DNA of 64,000 nt from positions 1 to 64,000 of the IMG/VR virus record IMGVR_UViG_3300032285_001888. One strand, 5' to 3'. This document shows positions 1 to 9,117 of this stretch, piece by piece. The notes below the pieces were generated by a model. The model was given only the letters and a program-made list of their open reading frames with translations. It did not search any database and was not told the origin of the DNA. Source of the stretch: a virus. The first letter of the stretch is position 1. The number at the start of each line of letters is the position of its first letter. A program made the translations under genes and the position numbers.

Positions 1-1
1 A

Positions 2-176
2 GTAGATAGAGATTTAGAACCGCAAGTTAAAGATTTCCTAACAAGCCACACAAATAAACAAATTGGCGATACTGTATTTTTAGGGTTTGGTAGTGAACAC
101 AGCATCTTCTCTAGGTAATGCGGCTGACTATCTAGGTCTAGTTGCTATCACTTCAGCTAACGTTAAGTTCAGTTAA
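2..176 (+). CDS. 3' end of an upstream gene, apparently frameshifted
   Basis: Frame 2 is open from the window edge to a TAA at 116-118 and gives about 38 residues ending in GFGSEHSIFSR. The +1 frame becomes open just after a TAG at 81-83 and runs to TAA at 174-176, ending in NTASSLGNAADYLGL and ITSANVKFS, which reads like the end of the neighbouring structural proteins. A one-base shift near 86-95 would join the two into one natural C-terminus. This is either a sequencing or assembly indel or a real frameshift. The product is not recognised; the position suggests another virion structural protein. Confidence 0.4.
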
Positions 177-204
177 TTTGATAACCAAGAGGTTTGTTAT
201 ATAG

Positions 205-229
205 AAAAGGCTACTTCGGTAGCCTTTTT
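205..229 (+). terminator. Rho-independent terminator with TTCG loop
   Basis: The stem GGCTAC / GTAGCC closes on a TTCG tetraloop, is extended by an AAAA/TTTT pairing and is followed by a T-run. It sits between the truncated first gene and the next gene. Confidence 0.85.
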
Positions 230-236
230 CTTTGGG

Positions 237-243
237 TAAATAC
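237..243 (+). promoter_or_regulatory. Possible late-promoter motif (GTAAATAC)
   Basis: TAAATAC lies only 3 nt before the ATG at 247, the same arrangement as at 60542-60548. If it works as a T4 late -10 element, transcription would start at or near the start codon. The close spacing makes it less certain than the other copies. Confidence 0.35.
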
Positions 244-246
244 GAT

Positions 247-1107
247 ATGACCACTACCACAGCTTTTTTAAATCCAACAATTTTAACTAATGTTAATATT
301 CCTAATACAGTTACAGGAATCGCCAGTATAGATTGGAATTTTAATCCCAGAGCTCTAGTACCGGGGGTGTATGCATCAAGTGAAAAACCCTTGTATACTA
401 TTAGTGGATTATGGATGGAAAAGTTTCTAAGCAATACTAGCGAATTATATTGTACCGGTTATGCTGATTATTCTCAACTGTTACGCAATATTAGAGATCA
501 AGTTCTGCAAATATCTCTTGGCGATACTAACGGATCTTTATATAGTTTTTTAACAACTATAGATCCCGTAAGCGGTTATGCTTATGGTAATATTAATAAA
601 TCTCCTTCAATGAATAGTAGGTTAGGAATGACTGCTGCCGATGCTAGAGAATGGCTTTTACTTTCGAATGGTGATGTAACTGATACTTTTAGTTTTAATT
701 GGTGGACTAATACTGTTTACCCAGCATATAGAGCATTAAATCCATTAACTAGGAAAGTTACAAGTTTGGATTTAGCTATTGATATACAACGTGCCGGTAG
801 AATACAAGATTTAAAAATTAAATTAGTTTTAAATGGATCAGAAATTCTTGACGGCAATAATCTTGCCAGTACTATAAATCCTGTGCAAAGTGATATGTAT
901 ACTGGAGCTTTGCTAGAGCCATTACATCCAGTTGAAAATTATAATATATACGGTGGTGATTCAACTGTATGGGGAGTACAACTAACTGAAGAATTGGTAT
1001 CAAATCCTACATTTGGTGTTGTGGTCAGTTTTCAAAGCAATGCGATATATCCGCATAGAGATACAGTTTATCTAGACCAAGCGAGCTTAAGAATCACATA
1101 CGCATAA
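247..1107 (+). CDS. Virion structural protein, unknown (286 aa)
   Basis: I do not recognise a named family. ATG 247 is preferred over the in-frame TTG at 232 because the TTG overlaps the terminator/promoter region. The N-terminus begins MTTTTAFLNP. The C-terminal part (WGVQLTEELVSNPTFGVVV, then YPHRDTVYLDQ) looks like a beta-sandwich (jelly-roll) ending typical of phage fibre or baseplate components. Its place at the head of a run of adhesin-like genes supports a virion role. The stop codon TAA is also the first three bases of the late-promoter motif of the next gene. Confidence 0.6.
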   Translation: MTTTTAFLNPTILTNVNIPNTVTGIASIDWNFNPRALVPGVYASSEKPLYTISGLWMEKFLSNTSELYCTGYADYSQLLRNIRDQVLQISLGDTNGSLYSFLTTIDPVSGYAYGNINKSPSMNSRLGMTAADAREWLLLSNGDVTDTFSFNWWTNTVYPAYRALNPLTRKVTSLDLAIDIQRAGRIQDLKIKLVLNGSEILDGNNLASTINPVQSDMYTGALLEPLHPVENYNIYGGDSTVWGVQLTEELVSNPTFGVVVSFQSNAIYPHRDTVYLDQASLRITYA

Positions 1108-1111
1108 ATAC
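1105..1111 (+). promoter_or_regulatory. T4-like late promoter (CATAAATAC)
   Basis: TAAATAC matches the T4 late -10 consensus TATAAATA in 7 of 8 positions when the preceding CA is included. It overlaps the stop codon of the upstream gene and precedes an 87-nt leader with a strong Shine-Dalgarno sequence. Confidence 0.65.
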
Positions 1112-1119
1112 AATGTATG

Positions 1120-1180
1120 ACTCACATGGGGTGAGTTTTATGCGGAAATCCAACCGCGTACGGCCTAGAACGCCGTTTTT
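1120..1180 (+). promoter_or_regulatory. Leader with two terminator-like hairpins
   Basis: Within the leader of the next gene, ACTCAC (1120-1125) pairs with GTGAGT (1131-1136) and is followed by TTTT. CGGC (1161-1164) pairs with GCCG (1172-1175) and is followed by a T-run. Both lie downstream of the putative late promoter and upstream of the AAGGAG site at 1185-1190. They could be an upstream terminator plus an mRNA-stabilising or attenuating element. Confidence 0.45.
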
Positions 1181-1198
1181 CACTAAGGAGAAAACAAA

Positions 1199-2941
1199 AT
1201 GGGACGTCCTTTAAATAAAAAATATTTTGGTAAGAGAAATACTGGTGCCACAGGAGCATACGGTAATACAAGTTTATTGCCAACAGACTATGACCTAGGT
1301 GGTTTAAAAGCTCTTAACGCTAGCGTCGGTACAGCTGGTTCATATACACAATCACAAGCAGCCGCACTAACAACAACATTTCCAAAACCAGCATTAAGCA
1401 CAGAAGGTGGTGTAACAGCAGTTGGTACTCCAACTTTTAACATTTTAACAGCCACAGTTGGTGGTACACAGACTCAAGCATACTTGGGTGGTGCAGGTAA
1501 CCCGATCAGCGTAGTATACGGTGGTGTAACAAGTACATTTACACCGACACTAACATCAAGCACAACTGGTATTACAGTTACTAGTATTTCAACAGCAGGT
1601 GTTACAGTAGTTGCAAGTGGTACATACGTAAAAGGTCAAGACTTTGTGGTAACTGGTGGTACAGCCGCTGGAACATACTATGTTCAAGTTGGTGGTTCAA
1701 GTGTAACAAGTATCACAATCAACAGTTCATATGCTGCCGCAATAGCTGGAACAACTCCAGTACTAACTGGCGGTACTGGCGGTACAGCAGTATTAGGTGC
1801 CACATACAATACAGTAGCTTCAGTTGGTGCCGCAACTAGCGGTACATATCAACAAGCTGGCGTTACATCTGGTTTAGCATCTGCACAAGCTACAACACAA
1901 GCAACAAGTTCAGGCGCTGGATTAACATTAGCTCCAGCATCTTTTGCAGTTAACGGTGTTTCATATTCTAACGCTGGTAACGGTTACATCAACACAGTTC
2001 CAGTAACTCCTGGTATTAGTGCTACAACAGTAACAACTATTGCTAGTGGTGCTTATGGTACAATCACAGTGGGTGCAGTAACTAACACAATCACATTGGG
2101 TACAGCACAAGCCGCTGGTACATTCTATATTGGCCAAGTAGTTACATTTACTGGTACAGCAAGTACAAACTTTATTGATAGCTCATACTCAACTGGTAAC
2201 AGCTATTTGGTAACAGCCACTAACGGTACAAGCACATTGACATTGGTAACTATTGCAGGTACTGCTCCAACAGGCGGAGCCGCAGGTGCAGTGACTGGGT
2301 TGTCAATTGTTCTTTACAAAGAAACTGTAAGTTCAACAGACCAATTGGTTCCAGGATTGAAAGTGGTTACAACTGGTTCAGGTGGTAGCTTGTCAGCTGG
2401 TACTTATTACATTATTGCAGTCAACGGAGCAACTGAAATTGTTCTAAGTAGCTCAGTAGGCGGCAATGCCGCAGTGGTAACTTCAGCAACAAGTTTGACA
2501 ATTACTACAGTAGTAAGTGGTAACACAGCAATTACATTTGGTTCAGGATCAGCTGCCGCTACTATGACATTCCAAGCACAGGTAACAACTGGTTATACTG
2601 GTAACTATGCCGCAATGCAAGCAGTGGCACTGGCTACAACCGGTGGTGTTGCTCGTCAAGACACTGACATTATCAAACAAGAAAACACACAACGTTTCCG
2701 TGTTGAAAATGCTGATGGTGTATTCTACGCTAAATTAGTTAACACATTCCCAACAGTTGGTGGAACAATGGCTATTAACGCTGTTGACTCTGCTGGCGGA
2801 CAGTACTGGGTAACTAAGATTACTAATCGTCGTTGCCGTGTAACACGTAATGGTGGTACACAGTTTACAGACGGATCAACAGTCAACTGGACATTTGGTT
2901 CACCAGTAGCTAGCGTATCAGTTAAGATCGATAACGTTTAA
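1199..2941 (+). CDS. Gly/Thr-rich virion protein, MGRPLNKKYFG family (580 aa)
   Basis: The N-terminus MGRPLNKKYFGKRN resembles a conserved start I associate with cyanophage virion proteins; the exact role in the particle is not known to me. Residues about 35-480 are an extremely Gly/Thr/Ser/Ala-rich beta-repeat region with many GGT and TSxG turns and few charged residues. The last 90 residues are a more ordinary charged domain (QENTQRFRVEN, VTKITNRRCRVTRNGG). The gene has its own late promoter, structured leader, strong RBS (AAGGAG 9 nt before ATG) and a following hairpin, and its codons are strikingly uniform (ACA, GGT, GCA). This suggests a highly expressed, separately regulated virion component, perhaps a capsid or tail decoration protein. 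That role is inference. Confidence 0.7.
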   Translation: MGRPLNKKYFGKRNTGATGAYGNTSLLPTDYDLGGLKALNASVGTAGSYTQSQAAALTTTFPKPALSTEGGVTAVGTPTFNILTATVGGTQTQAYLGGAGNPISVVYGGVTSTFTPTLTSSTTGITVTSISTAGVTVVASGTYVKGQDFVVTGGTAAGTYYVQVGGSSVTSITINSSYAAAIAGTTPVLTGGTGGTAVLGATYNTVASVGAATSGTYQQAGVTSGLASAQATTQATSSGAGLTLAPASFAVNGVSYSNAGNGYINTVPVTPGISATTVTTIASGAYGTITVGAVTNTITLGTAQAAGTFYIGQVVTFTGTASTNFIDSSYSTGNSYLVTATNGTSTLTLVTIAGTAPTGGAAGAVTGLSIVLYKETVSSTDQLVPGLKVVTTGSGGSLSAGTYYIIAVNGATEIVLSSSVGGNAAVVTSATSLTITTVVSGNTAITFGSGSAAATMTFQAQVTTGYTGNYAAMQAVALATTGGVARQDTDIIKQENTQRFRVENADGVFYAKLVNTFPTVGGTMAINAVDSAGGQYWVTKITNRRCRVTRNGGTQFTDGSTVNWTFGSPVASVSVKIDNV

Positions 2942-2950
2942 TAAACTAAT

Positions 2951-2969
2951 AGGGCCCTTCGGGGCCCTT
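2951..2969 (+). terminator. Strong GC hairpin, probable terminator
   Basis: AGGGCCC (2951-2957), loop TTCG, GGGCCCT (2962-2968). The U-tract is short (TTA), so termination may be partial. It separates the abundant-looking 580-aa protein gene from the next gene. Confidence 0.65.
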
Positions 2970-2982
2970 ACAGGATTCTAGA

Positions 2983-4386
2983 ATGTCAAAAATAGTCAAA
3001 GTAGCTAGTGGTGATTACAGTTTACAAGTGCAAGCTGGTGGAAACATCATCTTTGATACTACAGGAACAGCCATTGGTCGATATACTAGCGGTACTTATG
3101 GTAAGGTAACTATCTGGGGTAACCTAGATGTTAAAGGTACTTCAACGGCTATTGAAACAACGACCAGCGTACTCAATGACAATATACTTGAAATAAACTC
3201 AGGTGGGTCTGGAGCAGTTATTGCCGGTTCTGGAACAGCAGGACTACAGATTGATCGAGGTGATACCTCAGCAGGTCAATTCCTCTTTAATGAAAATGTC
3301 AGTCACTATGACGCAGTATTAAACACAGAAGTTACAGGTACATTTTTACTAGACACAGTAACAGTTAATCCTAGCACTAGAGCAACAACTGGGGCAGTAT
3401 TAAATGGACTACAACTAAGAACACTAGTAGCAGACTCAGCTGGAGATTTAGTGTTTGACCTTCAGGGTGGTGCTAAAGCATTATCTATAGTTAACTCTGG
3501 TGCAACGTACAACGGAACATCAAACACTCTACTGAGCAGTGCAAATAATTATGCTAACCTAGGTCTAAGCGCATGGCATATACCTAACGTTCAATATTTA
3601 AATAATTACGTAGCTAGTAGTTTTAGCGGTTCGGGAGCCGGACAAGCACTAGTAAGCACAATACAATATCCTAGTACACCTACTATCAGTGGTGTAATAA
3701 TTGCAGGAACAGGTGGACAATTTACCTGTAACACTTCTACATTGTTTATAGGAATGCAGGTTACAATCAGCGGAACGCTCAGCGGTACAGGGATTGGAGG
3801 CATTACAGGCTACAGTAATCCAACGGTATATCAAATTTCAGCTACTAATACCTACAATACTTTTACACTAAGAACTTATCCAGGTAATGCGGCTATAGTT
3901 ACAACTGCTGGTGCAACTACCGGACTTACATTTAGCAATTATACCTATGCACAGATAGTAGCTACAGGTACTAGCCAAGCTACCGGATCATTGCAATTTT
4001 TTACAACACCTAACACTAATCCCAATCCTATGGGATATTTTGCCACAGTAACAGGTGTAACTGCTAGCGGAATAACAACTAGCACTAATGGAAGTTTAAC
4101 AGTTGGCAGTGTTCGTATCTACGGTGATACTATTAATGATATTAGCAGTAACAATCTAACACTGACAGCTAACAGTGGTACCGTTGAAGTTAATGCCTAT
4201 ACAAGATTTGATAATCAAACAGCATTAACATACAGCTCGGGCACTATGAATACCAGCACTGCAATGTATTCAAGTAGCACAGTTGGTCCAGGGCGTACAG
4301 GGTTATATATTGTAAACAGTACACAACAAACACCAGATGAATTAATTAGTAGAAAGCGAGCAGTACTGCTAAGTATTTTACTATAA
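2983..4386 (+). CDS. Tail fibre/adhesin-like virion protein (467 aa)
   Basis: Residues about 40-120 contain the pattern TIWGNLDVKGT, then LNDNILEINSGG and GLQIDRGD, a conserved head domain in T4-like cyanophage fibre proteins (recognised from memory). Residues about 233-320 carry a module with GITGYSNPTVYQI and a Tyr-Pro-Gly turn that is also found in the proteins starting at 4722 and 18654. The C-terminus (DNQTALTYSSGT, SRKRAVLLSILL) is unusually basic and hydrophobic. Its place at the start of a fibre gene series supports a particle-surface role. Receptor specificity is unknown. Confidence 0.7.
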   Translation: MSKIVKVASGDYSLQVQAGGNIIFDTTGTAIGRYTSGTYGKVTIWGNLDVKGTSTAIETTTSVLNDNILEINSGGSGAVIAGSGTAGLQIDRGDTSAGQFLFNENVSHYDAVLNTEVTGTFLLDTVTVNPSTRATTGAVLNGLQLRTLVADSAGDLVFDLQGGAKALSIVNSGATYNGTSNTLLSSANNYANLGLSAWHIPNVQYLNNYVASSFSGSGAGQALVSTIQYPSTPTISGVIIAGTGGQFTCNTSTLFIGMQVTISGTLSGTGIGGITGYSNPTVYQISATNTYNTFTLRTYPGNAAIVTTAGATTGLTFSNYTYAQIVATGTSQATGSLQFFTTPNTNPNPMGYFATVTGVTASGITTSTNGSLTVGSVRIYGDTINDISSNNLTLTANSGTVEVNAYTRFDNQTALTYSSGTMNTSTAMYSSSTVGPGRTGLYIVNSTQQTPDELISRKRAVLLSILL

Positions 4387-4395
4387 GGATAGAAC

Positions 4396-4722
4396 ATGGC
4401 ACTTAATGCACAACAAATAACAGCTTCACAAGTAGTGGTAACATTACCGTCAGTAGTATCACCTAGTATTGGTAATGCTATTACTTCAATTATAATTTGC
4501 AACTCTAGTGCTAGCGTATCAGATACAGTAACAGTATGGGCTGTTCCTAGTGGTGGATCACCTTCTAGTTCTAACATGATTATTAATGCATTACCAGTTC
4601 CTGCAACAGAAACTGTAAGTTTAGATCAAGAAAAACTAGTGCTTGGCACAGGTGATGCTATCTGGGTTCAAGCAGGAGCAACAACAAACTTGTCAATAGT
4701 CGTAAGTACAATACCAGTATAA
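4396..4722 (+). CDS. Small beta-sandwich virion protein (108 aa)
   Basis: This short protein has the pattern [17 protein letters not shown], then AVPSGG, then [19 protein letters not shown], ending in a Val/Ile strand. The same fold pattern (SLxLxxxEKLVLxxGxxI) recurs at the C-terminus of the 9118-9669 product, so the two are paralogues. It overlaps the next start by 1 nt (TAATG), implying translational coupling. It is probably a small fibre-associated or decoration protein; no enzymatic motif is seen. Confidence 0.65.
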   Translation: MALNAQQITASQVVVTLPSVVSPSIGNAITSIIICNSSASVSDTVTVWAVPSGGSPSSSNMIINALPVPATETVSLDQEKLVLGTGDAIWVQAGATTNLSIVVSTIPV

Positions 4723-6497
4723 TGAGATATCTAAAACGTCAAAATATTAATCGTAGAGTTGCTAACGATACAACTTTATATTCAGATGTTAGTAATACTA
4801 ACGTCTTTGTAAGCCCTGTTAATTCAGGTAGCCTAGTATTGCCCAACGGCACTACAGGTCAACGAAACGGTACAAATTTAGGTTCTATGCGTTACAATAC
4901 TTCAACTAATCAAGTCGAAGTGTATCAAGGGTCAGTAGGCAATAGTACTGCCAACTGGAGAGCATTGAGTTTTAAAGAAAGCAATATTATTATCCAGCAA
5001 AATTTAGGAGCAGGTGACGGCCTAAATACATTGTTTGGCCCATTAAACAGTGCCTACAACACAAATAAGTTATACTATTCTAGCGATATTCCTTCAGGTG
5101 GCGGTGCTGCCGCAGGTCAATTTGTGGGACAGAATGCACTAGTAGTTGTAGAAAATGTACTACAACTATCAGGAACAAACTACACTGTAGTCGCAAGCCC
5201 ATCAGTTGGTGGAGAAACGTATAACCCTACAGTTAGCCAAGCGGCCACAACTGGTGCAACTACACTATATTTTAGCACTAGCCTAATTGGCACTGGCACA
5301 AGTAGCAGTGGCACTATTTCGTTTACAGGATTTATTTCAAACGGTTCCGCACCATCGGGCACTGCTGGAACTACTCTAACAGTAACAGCTGGTACAGCTC
5401 CAACTACTGGCCAAACACTAAGCAACAACGGCGTAACTGCCGGAACTACTATTGTTGCCGCAAACTCATCAGCGTTCACTGGCTACACTAGTGGTACAAC
5501 ACTAACAGTAACTTCTATCACATCTAGTATTATTACCTTAGGCATGGTCATTACTGGTAGCAATATGACCGCAGGTACTTATATTAGTGCATTAGGCACA
5601 GGTGTTGGCGGCGCAGGCAATTACACACTAAGCACAAGTCAATCGGTAGCAAGTGGATCAAGTGGTAGCCCGGTAAACTTAACAGGTACTAGCTATACAG
5701 TTAGTACAAGCCAGTCTACAGCTAGCGGAAGTATAACAGGTGCAGGCGTAACAGCTACTATAAATTTTGCCACGCAGACAGGAGCACCATTTGCTATCGG
5801 AGATACTATTATAGTATCAGGATTTACACCCATAGCATATAATGGTAAATTTTCAGTTACAGCTAGTTCAACAAGTAGTGTAAGTTATTCTAGTCCAGCA
5901 ACAGGATCAATGATCACTGCTGGAACCGTTGCTAGCAATACAGCAGTATATCCAGCAGTTAATATTCTTGGAGCGGTAGTTAGTGGATCTGCTAGCATAC
6001 CTTCAGCTACAACATTAAGTGGTGTACAGATAGTGGGAACAGCAGGACAATTTCAATGCAATAGTACTACACTAGCTGTTAATCAAGCAATTACAATCAG
6101 CGGAACAGCTGGCCAAACGTATCCAACAGCAGGCAGTATTAGCGGTTACTCAAATCCTACTACTTATTATATTATTGTTACTAATGGAACCACAACATTC
6201 ACTTTAGCCCCATACCCTGGAGCTCCGCTATCTGCAGCCATAACAACAGCAGTTGGAACGCCTACAGGATTAACCTACACTGTACCAACTTGTGTGTTAA
6301 GTTCAGTAACAGACTCTACTACCGATGCCTTGCTTAGTATTACACTTAGCAAAGCTACTATCACTTCAACTATTGCAGTACTGACAGCACTGACAATTAC
6401 GGAACCTACGACAACCTACGCAGGTAATTATTTACAATTTACTAGCCCAGTTCCTTACGGCAAGGTAGTTACAGCACTACTAGGGTTTGACTCTTAA
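4722..6497 (+). CDS. Modular adhesin-like virion protein (591 aa)
   Basis: The N-terminal part holds [19 protein letters not shown] followed by [16 protein letters not shown], the 'mRY...vEVY.g..W' strand pattern shared with the C-termini of the next two fibre proteins. Residues about 340-405 are a [17 protein letters not shown] module also present in at least four other window proteins. Residues about 430-525 are the [11 protein letters not shown] module shared with the 2983 and 18654 genes. The rest is Thr/Ser/Gly-rich strand repeats. It is a virion surface protein built by module insertion. Confidence 0.7.
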   Translation: MRYLKRQNINRRVANDTTLYSDVSNTNVFVSPVNSGSLVLPNGTTGQRNGTNLGSMRYNTSTNQVEVYQGSVGNSTANWRALSFKESNIIIQQNLGAGDGLNTLFGPLNSAYNTNKLYYSSDIPSGGGAAAGQFVGQNALVVVENVLQLSGTNYTVVASPSVGGETYNPTVSQAATTGATTLYFSTSLIGTGTSSSGTISFTGFISNGSAPSGTAGTTLTVTAGTAPTTGQTLSNNGVTAGTTIVAANSSAFTGYTSGTTLTVTSITSSIITLGMVITGSNMTAGTYISALGTGVGGAGNYTLSTSQSVASGSSGSPVNLTGTSYTVSTSQSTASGSITGAGVTATINFATQTGAPFAIGDTIIVSGFTPIAYNGKFSVTASSTSSVSYSSPATGSMITAGTVASNTAVYPAVNILGAVVSGSASIPSATTLSGVQIVGTAGQFQCNSTTLAVNQAITISGTAGQTYPTAGSISGYSNPTTYYIIVTNGTTTFTLAPYPGAPLSAAITTAVGTPTGLTYTVPTCVLSSVTDSTTDALLSITLSKATITSTIAVLTALTITEPTTTYAGNYLQFTSPVPYGKVVTALLGFDS

Positions 6498-6508
6498 GGG
6501 GGATTGAC

Positions 6509-7909
6509 ATGTCAGTCCAACAAGGCAGAATAGGTGGTCCGCTACTAGCAGATAATCTACTGCGTAACGGTGCAAACCTAGCATTTGAAAACAAGGTTCT
6601 ATATCTTGATGTAGTTAACAAACGTATCGGTTTTAATAATGCGGCGCCAGTTAACGATCTTTATGTTCCTACAGCAATCGATTCAGTTAACCTAATAGTT
6701 GACAATACAACTGATATCGGTAATTGGGTAGTCAGTGGTAGCACTATCCAACATGTGCTTGGAAATCCAATAACAATTAGTCCTAGTCAGAATGTTAATC
6801 CTAGTATCAGTACTCCGGGATTAAGTACTGCAAACTTATATCTGTACGGCAATACTTTTAGTAATACCGTTACTAACAATAGTATTAATTTTACACCAAG
6901 CAGTTCGAATGGTCAGGCCTTGACCGCTGTCTCTGTAACCGATGTTACTCCTATAATTGGTCAGACGCTAGCTCTAGTGCAAACTGGAGGTAGTAATGGT
7001 AGTGTTAGATTTTCGTCCGGAGGTTCGGGAGTAACTGGTACAGTAGTAGTTGGAGGTAGCGGATATTCTAACGGAACAGCTTATCTTATAGATGCATCAA
7101 GTAATGTTTATTCGCTAGTTATAACAACTGGATTCGTGATTGGAAATATTAATCTAGCTAACGATAAAGGTAATGTACAAGTTAATGTTAATGCTAGTCT
7201 ACATGCTACGGGAAATATAACATTTGATGGTAACATTACACTTGGAACTAGTACAAGTAATCGTATAACATTTGCCGCAGAAGTAAACAGTAATATTGTT
7301 CCGGTAGGAGTAGTTAATCAATCAGTACAAAATATAATAAGTCAAAACAGTCCTCTGTTTATAGGAATAGATGACGAATCTCTATTGTTCGTTGGAACAT
7401 CATACGAGTATGATCTAGGTAGTAATAGTCTACAATGGAATAATCTTTATTCAACTACGCTAACCGCAGAAAATACCACAGCAGGCCCTATTAGTGCAAC
7501 AACCTCTAAATTTGGAAACATTAACTTTACAGGTAACAATATATCTGACACAGTTAATGACATTAACTTTTCCACCACAGGAACCGGTCAAGTTAAATTT
7601 AATGGCACTAGCTTTTTTAGCACTGCTAATGCTATCACGTTCCCAAGCTCGGTGGTGACCATAAACAGTACCGGTCAAGGTTACTTTAAGTTTGCAGGTA
7701 CAGGCGGACTAGCAATTCCCGTTGGTACTAATCTTAACAGACCAGCTAGTCCAGTAGAAGGTACTGTTAGATACGACACCGCATTAGCCTATGTAGAAGT
7801 TTATAGTGCTAGTCAAGGATGGATCCCAGCCTACGGTCAAAATGCCAATGCTACTGTACAAAACGTAGAAGACTCTGCGACCTTGTATAGCATCGTCTTT
7901 GGCTACTAA
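6509..7909 (+). CDS. Tail fibre-like protein, GPLLxDNLLRNG family (466 aa)
   Basis: The N-terminus (GRIGGPLLADNLLRNGANL, then VLYLDVVNKRIGFN) is shared with the 8050-9114 product. It is likely the attachment or assembly domain of a fibre family that I recognise from T4-like cyanophages. The middle has repeated NITFDGNITLG and ISDTVNDINFSTTG strands typical of phage fibre shafts. The C-terminus (GGLAIPVGT, then EGTVRYDTALAYVEVY, then GWIP) is the shared closing domain. A strong RBS (GGGGGA) lies before the ATG. Confidence 0.75.
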   Translation: MSVQQGRIGGPLLADNLLRNGANLAFENKVLYLDVVNKRIGFNNAAPVNDLYVPTAIDSVNLIVDNTTDIGNWVVSGSTIQHVLGNPITISPSQNVNPSISTPGLSTANLYLYGNTFSNTVTNNSINFTPSSSNGQALTAVSVTDVTPIIGQTLALVQTGGSNGSVRFSSGGSGVTGTVVVGGSGYSNGTAYLIDASSNVYSLVITTGFVIGNINLANDKGNVQVNVNASLHATGNITFDGNITLGTSTSNRITFAAEVNSNIVPVGVVNQSVQNIISQNSPLFIGIDDESLLFVGTSYEYDLGSNSLQWNNLYSTTLTAENTTAGPISATTSKFGNINFTGNNISDTVNDINFSTTGTGQVKFNGTSFFSTANAITFPSSVVTINSTGQGYFKFAGTGGLAIPVGTNLNRPASPVEGTVRYDTALAYVEVYSASQGWIPAYGQNANATVQNVEDSATLYSIVFGY

Positions 7910-7922
7910 AATCCAAATCAGC

Positions 7923-7929
7923 TAAATAC
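7923..7929 (+). promoter_or_regulatory. T4-like late promoter motif (CTAAATAC)
   Basis: TAAATAC in a 140-nt intergenic space, followed by a structured leader and a good RBS. It fits a late promoter for the 8050 gene and those after it. Confidence 0.5.
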
Positions 7930-7936
7930 TAATACT

Positions 7937-8032
7937 GTAGTGCTTGACCAAGCATTACGATATCCGACTGTGGTAAACCCGCAAAGAGCCCTTAAAACAA
8001 GGGATGAAAAGGTGGTTATCCGTGAAACACGG
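7937..8032 (+). promoter_or_regulatory. Structured 5' leader with three stem-loops
   Basis: Stem 1: GTAGTGCTT (7937-7945) pairs with AAGCATTAC (7950-7958), nine pairs with one G-U and loop GACC. Stem 2: CCCTT (7989-7993) pairs with AAGGG (7999-8003). Stem 3: CCGTG (8020-8024) pairs with CACGG (8028-8032) around an AAA loop, just before the AAGGAG site at 8039-8044. I recognise no known riboswitch. It may stabilise the mRNA, regulate translation, or be processed as a small RNA. Confidence 0.45.
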
Positions 8033-8049
8033 GGGTACAAGGAGAGCAC

Positions 8050-9114
8050 ATGGCTGTCGGTCGAATTTCCGGTCCGCTCTTAAAGGATAATTTGCTCCGT
8101 AATGGGCAAAACTTAGCCTTCGAGACGAACCTTCTCTATTTAGATGTTGTTAATAGCCGTGTAGGTATCAACACAGCTACTCCTACGAACGATTTAAGCG
8201 TCAACGGAACTACCCGAACTACAAATTTATACACTAGTGGATCAGCTACACTAGGACTGCTGACCTTTTCAGGCAGCACAATCAGCAGTAATAATTCAAC
8301 AATTACATTTACACCTAGTGGATCAAATGCTACGATCTATCAAGGTACGGCTCTTGTAGGCAATCTAAGCCTAACTGGAAATACTCTAGCATCTACAAAT
8401 ACCAATGGCGCAATCAATATTGTTGCTAACGGTACCGGTGCAATTAATCTAAATTCAAATGTACTAGTAACTGGTAATTTACACGCTACTGGAACAATTA
8501 CTGCCGACGGAAATATCCAGCTTGGAGATTTGCCAACTGATACTATTACATTTGCTGGCGAAGTTAACAGTAATATTTTACCAGCAACGACTAACACATA
8601 TACATTAGGATCTAGTCTTTTACAGTGGAAAAATTTATACACACAAAACGTCACTACAACTAACGTTAACACTACCACTGCTAATGTAACTAGTTTTGCA
8701 ACTACAGGAACTCCTAGTTTAACAATTAGTGGAAATACGGTTAGTGCTAATTCTAGTAATGTAGATATTAATTTCAATACAACAGGTACTAGCGGTGTAG
8801 TACTAGGCAATTTAAAATTTACTTCAAACACCTTAACTAATACTAGCAACAACGCAGTAACGCAGATGGTTAGTACAGGTGGGGGATATTTTCAGTTTGG
8901 CGGAACCTATGGACTAGTAATACCATCGGGTGTTACTGCACAACGCCCTGCATTTATTAATACCACAACAGGTATGATGCGTTTTAGTACAGAAAATCAA
9001 TACGTTGAAGTTTATAACGGCACAGGTTGGACTAGTGTTGCAGGTCTTAGCAGTGGTGTTACAGCTAGCCAAGCTAGCGACATAGCGTTAGGTGTTGTAA
9101 TAAGTTTAGGATAA
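8050..9114 (+). CDS. Tail fibre-like protein, GPLLxDNLLRNG family (354 aa)
   Basis: Shorter paralogue of the 6509-7909 product: same N-terminus (GRISGPLLKDNLLRNGQNL, LYLDVVNSRVGIN), same internal HATGTITADGNIQLG strands, and same closing domain with GLVIPSGVTAQRP, MMRFSTENQYVEVYNGTGW. Both likely form fibre shafts with a common anchor. The AAGGAG site is well spaced before ATG 8050. The gene has its own structured leader, suggesting different dosage from its paralogue. Confidence 0.75.
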   Translation: MAVGRISGPLLKDNLLRNGQNLAFETNLLYLDVVNSRVGINTATPTNDLSVNGTTRTTNLYTSGSATLGLLTFSGSTISSNNSTITFTPSGSNATIYQGTALVGNLSLTGNTLASTNTNGAINIVANGTGAINLNSNVLVTGNLHATGTITADGNIQLGDLPTDTITFAGEVNSNILPATTNTYTLGSSLLQWKNLYTQNVTTTNVNTTTANVTSFATTGTPSLTISGNTVSANSSNVDINFNTTGTSGVVLGNLKFTSNTLTNTSNNAVTQMVSTGGGYFQFGGTYGLVIPSGVTAQRPAFINTTTGMMRFSTENQYVEVYNGTGWTSVAGLSSGVTASQASDIALGVVISLG

Positions 9115-9117
9115 ACA

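Noticed and set aside
232-246. TTG start at 232 for the first complete gene
   Set aside because: The TTG lies in the tail of the terminator and includes the late motif; ATG 247 gives a natural N-terminus.
1199-2941. CRISPR or tandem DNA repeats suggested by recurring GGTACA and ACAGCA words
   Set aside because: The repetition is codon-level Gly-Thr/Thr-Ala bias within an open frame; there are no regularly spaced identical repeats with spacers.
8340-8852. 170-aa open frame on the minus strand inside a fibre gene
   Set aside because: Its Val/Leu/Pro-rich composition is the antisense of Thr/Asn/Ser codons; it has no RBS and lies wholly inside a supported gene. Many similar minus-strand frames exist under the repetitive genes (for example 4215-4577, 16742-17038, 30473-30847, 57960-58253).
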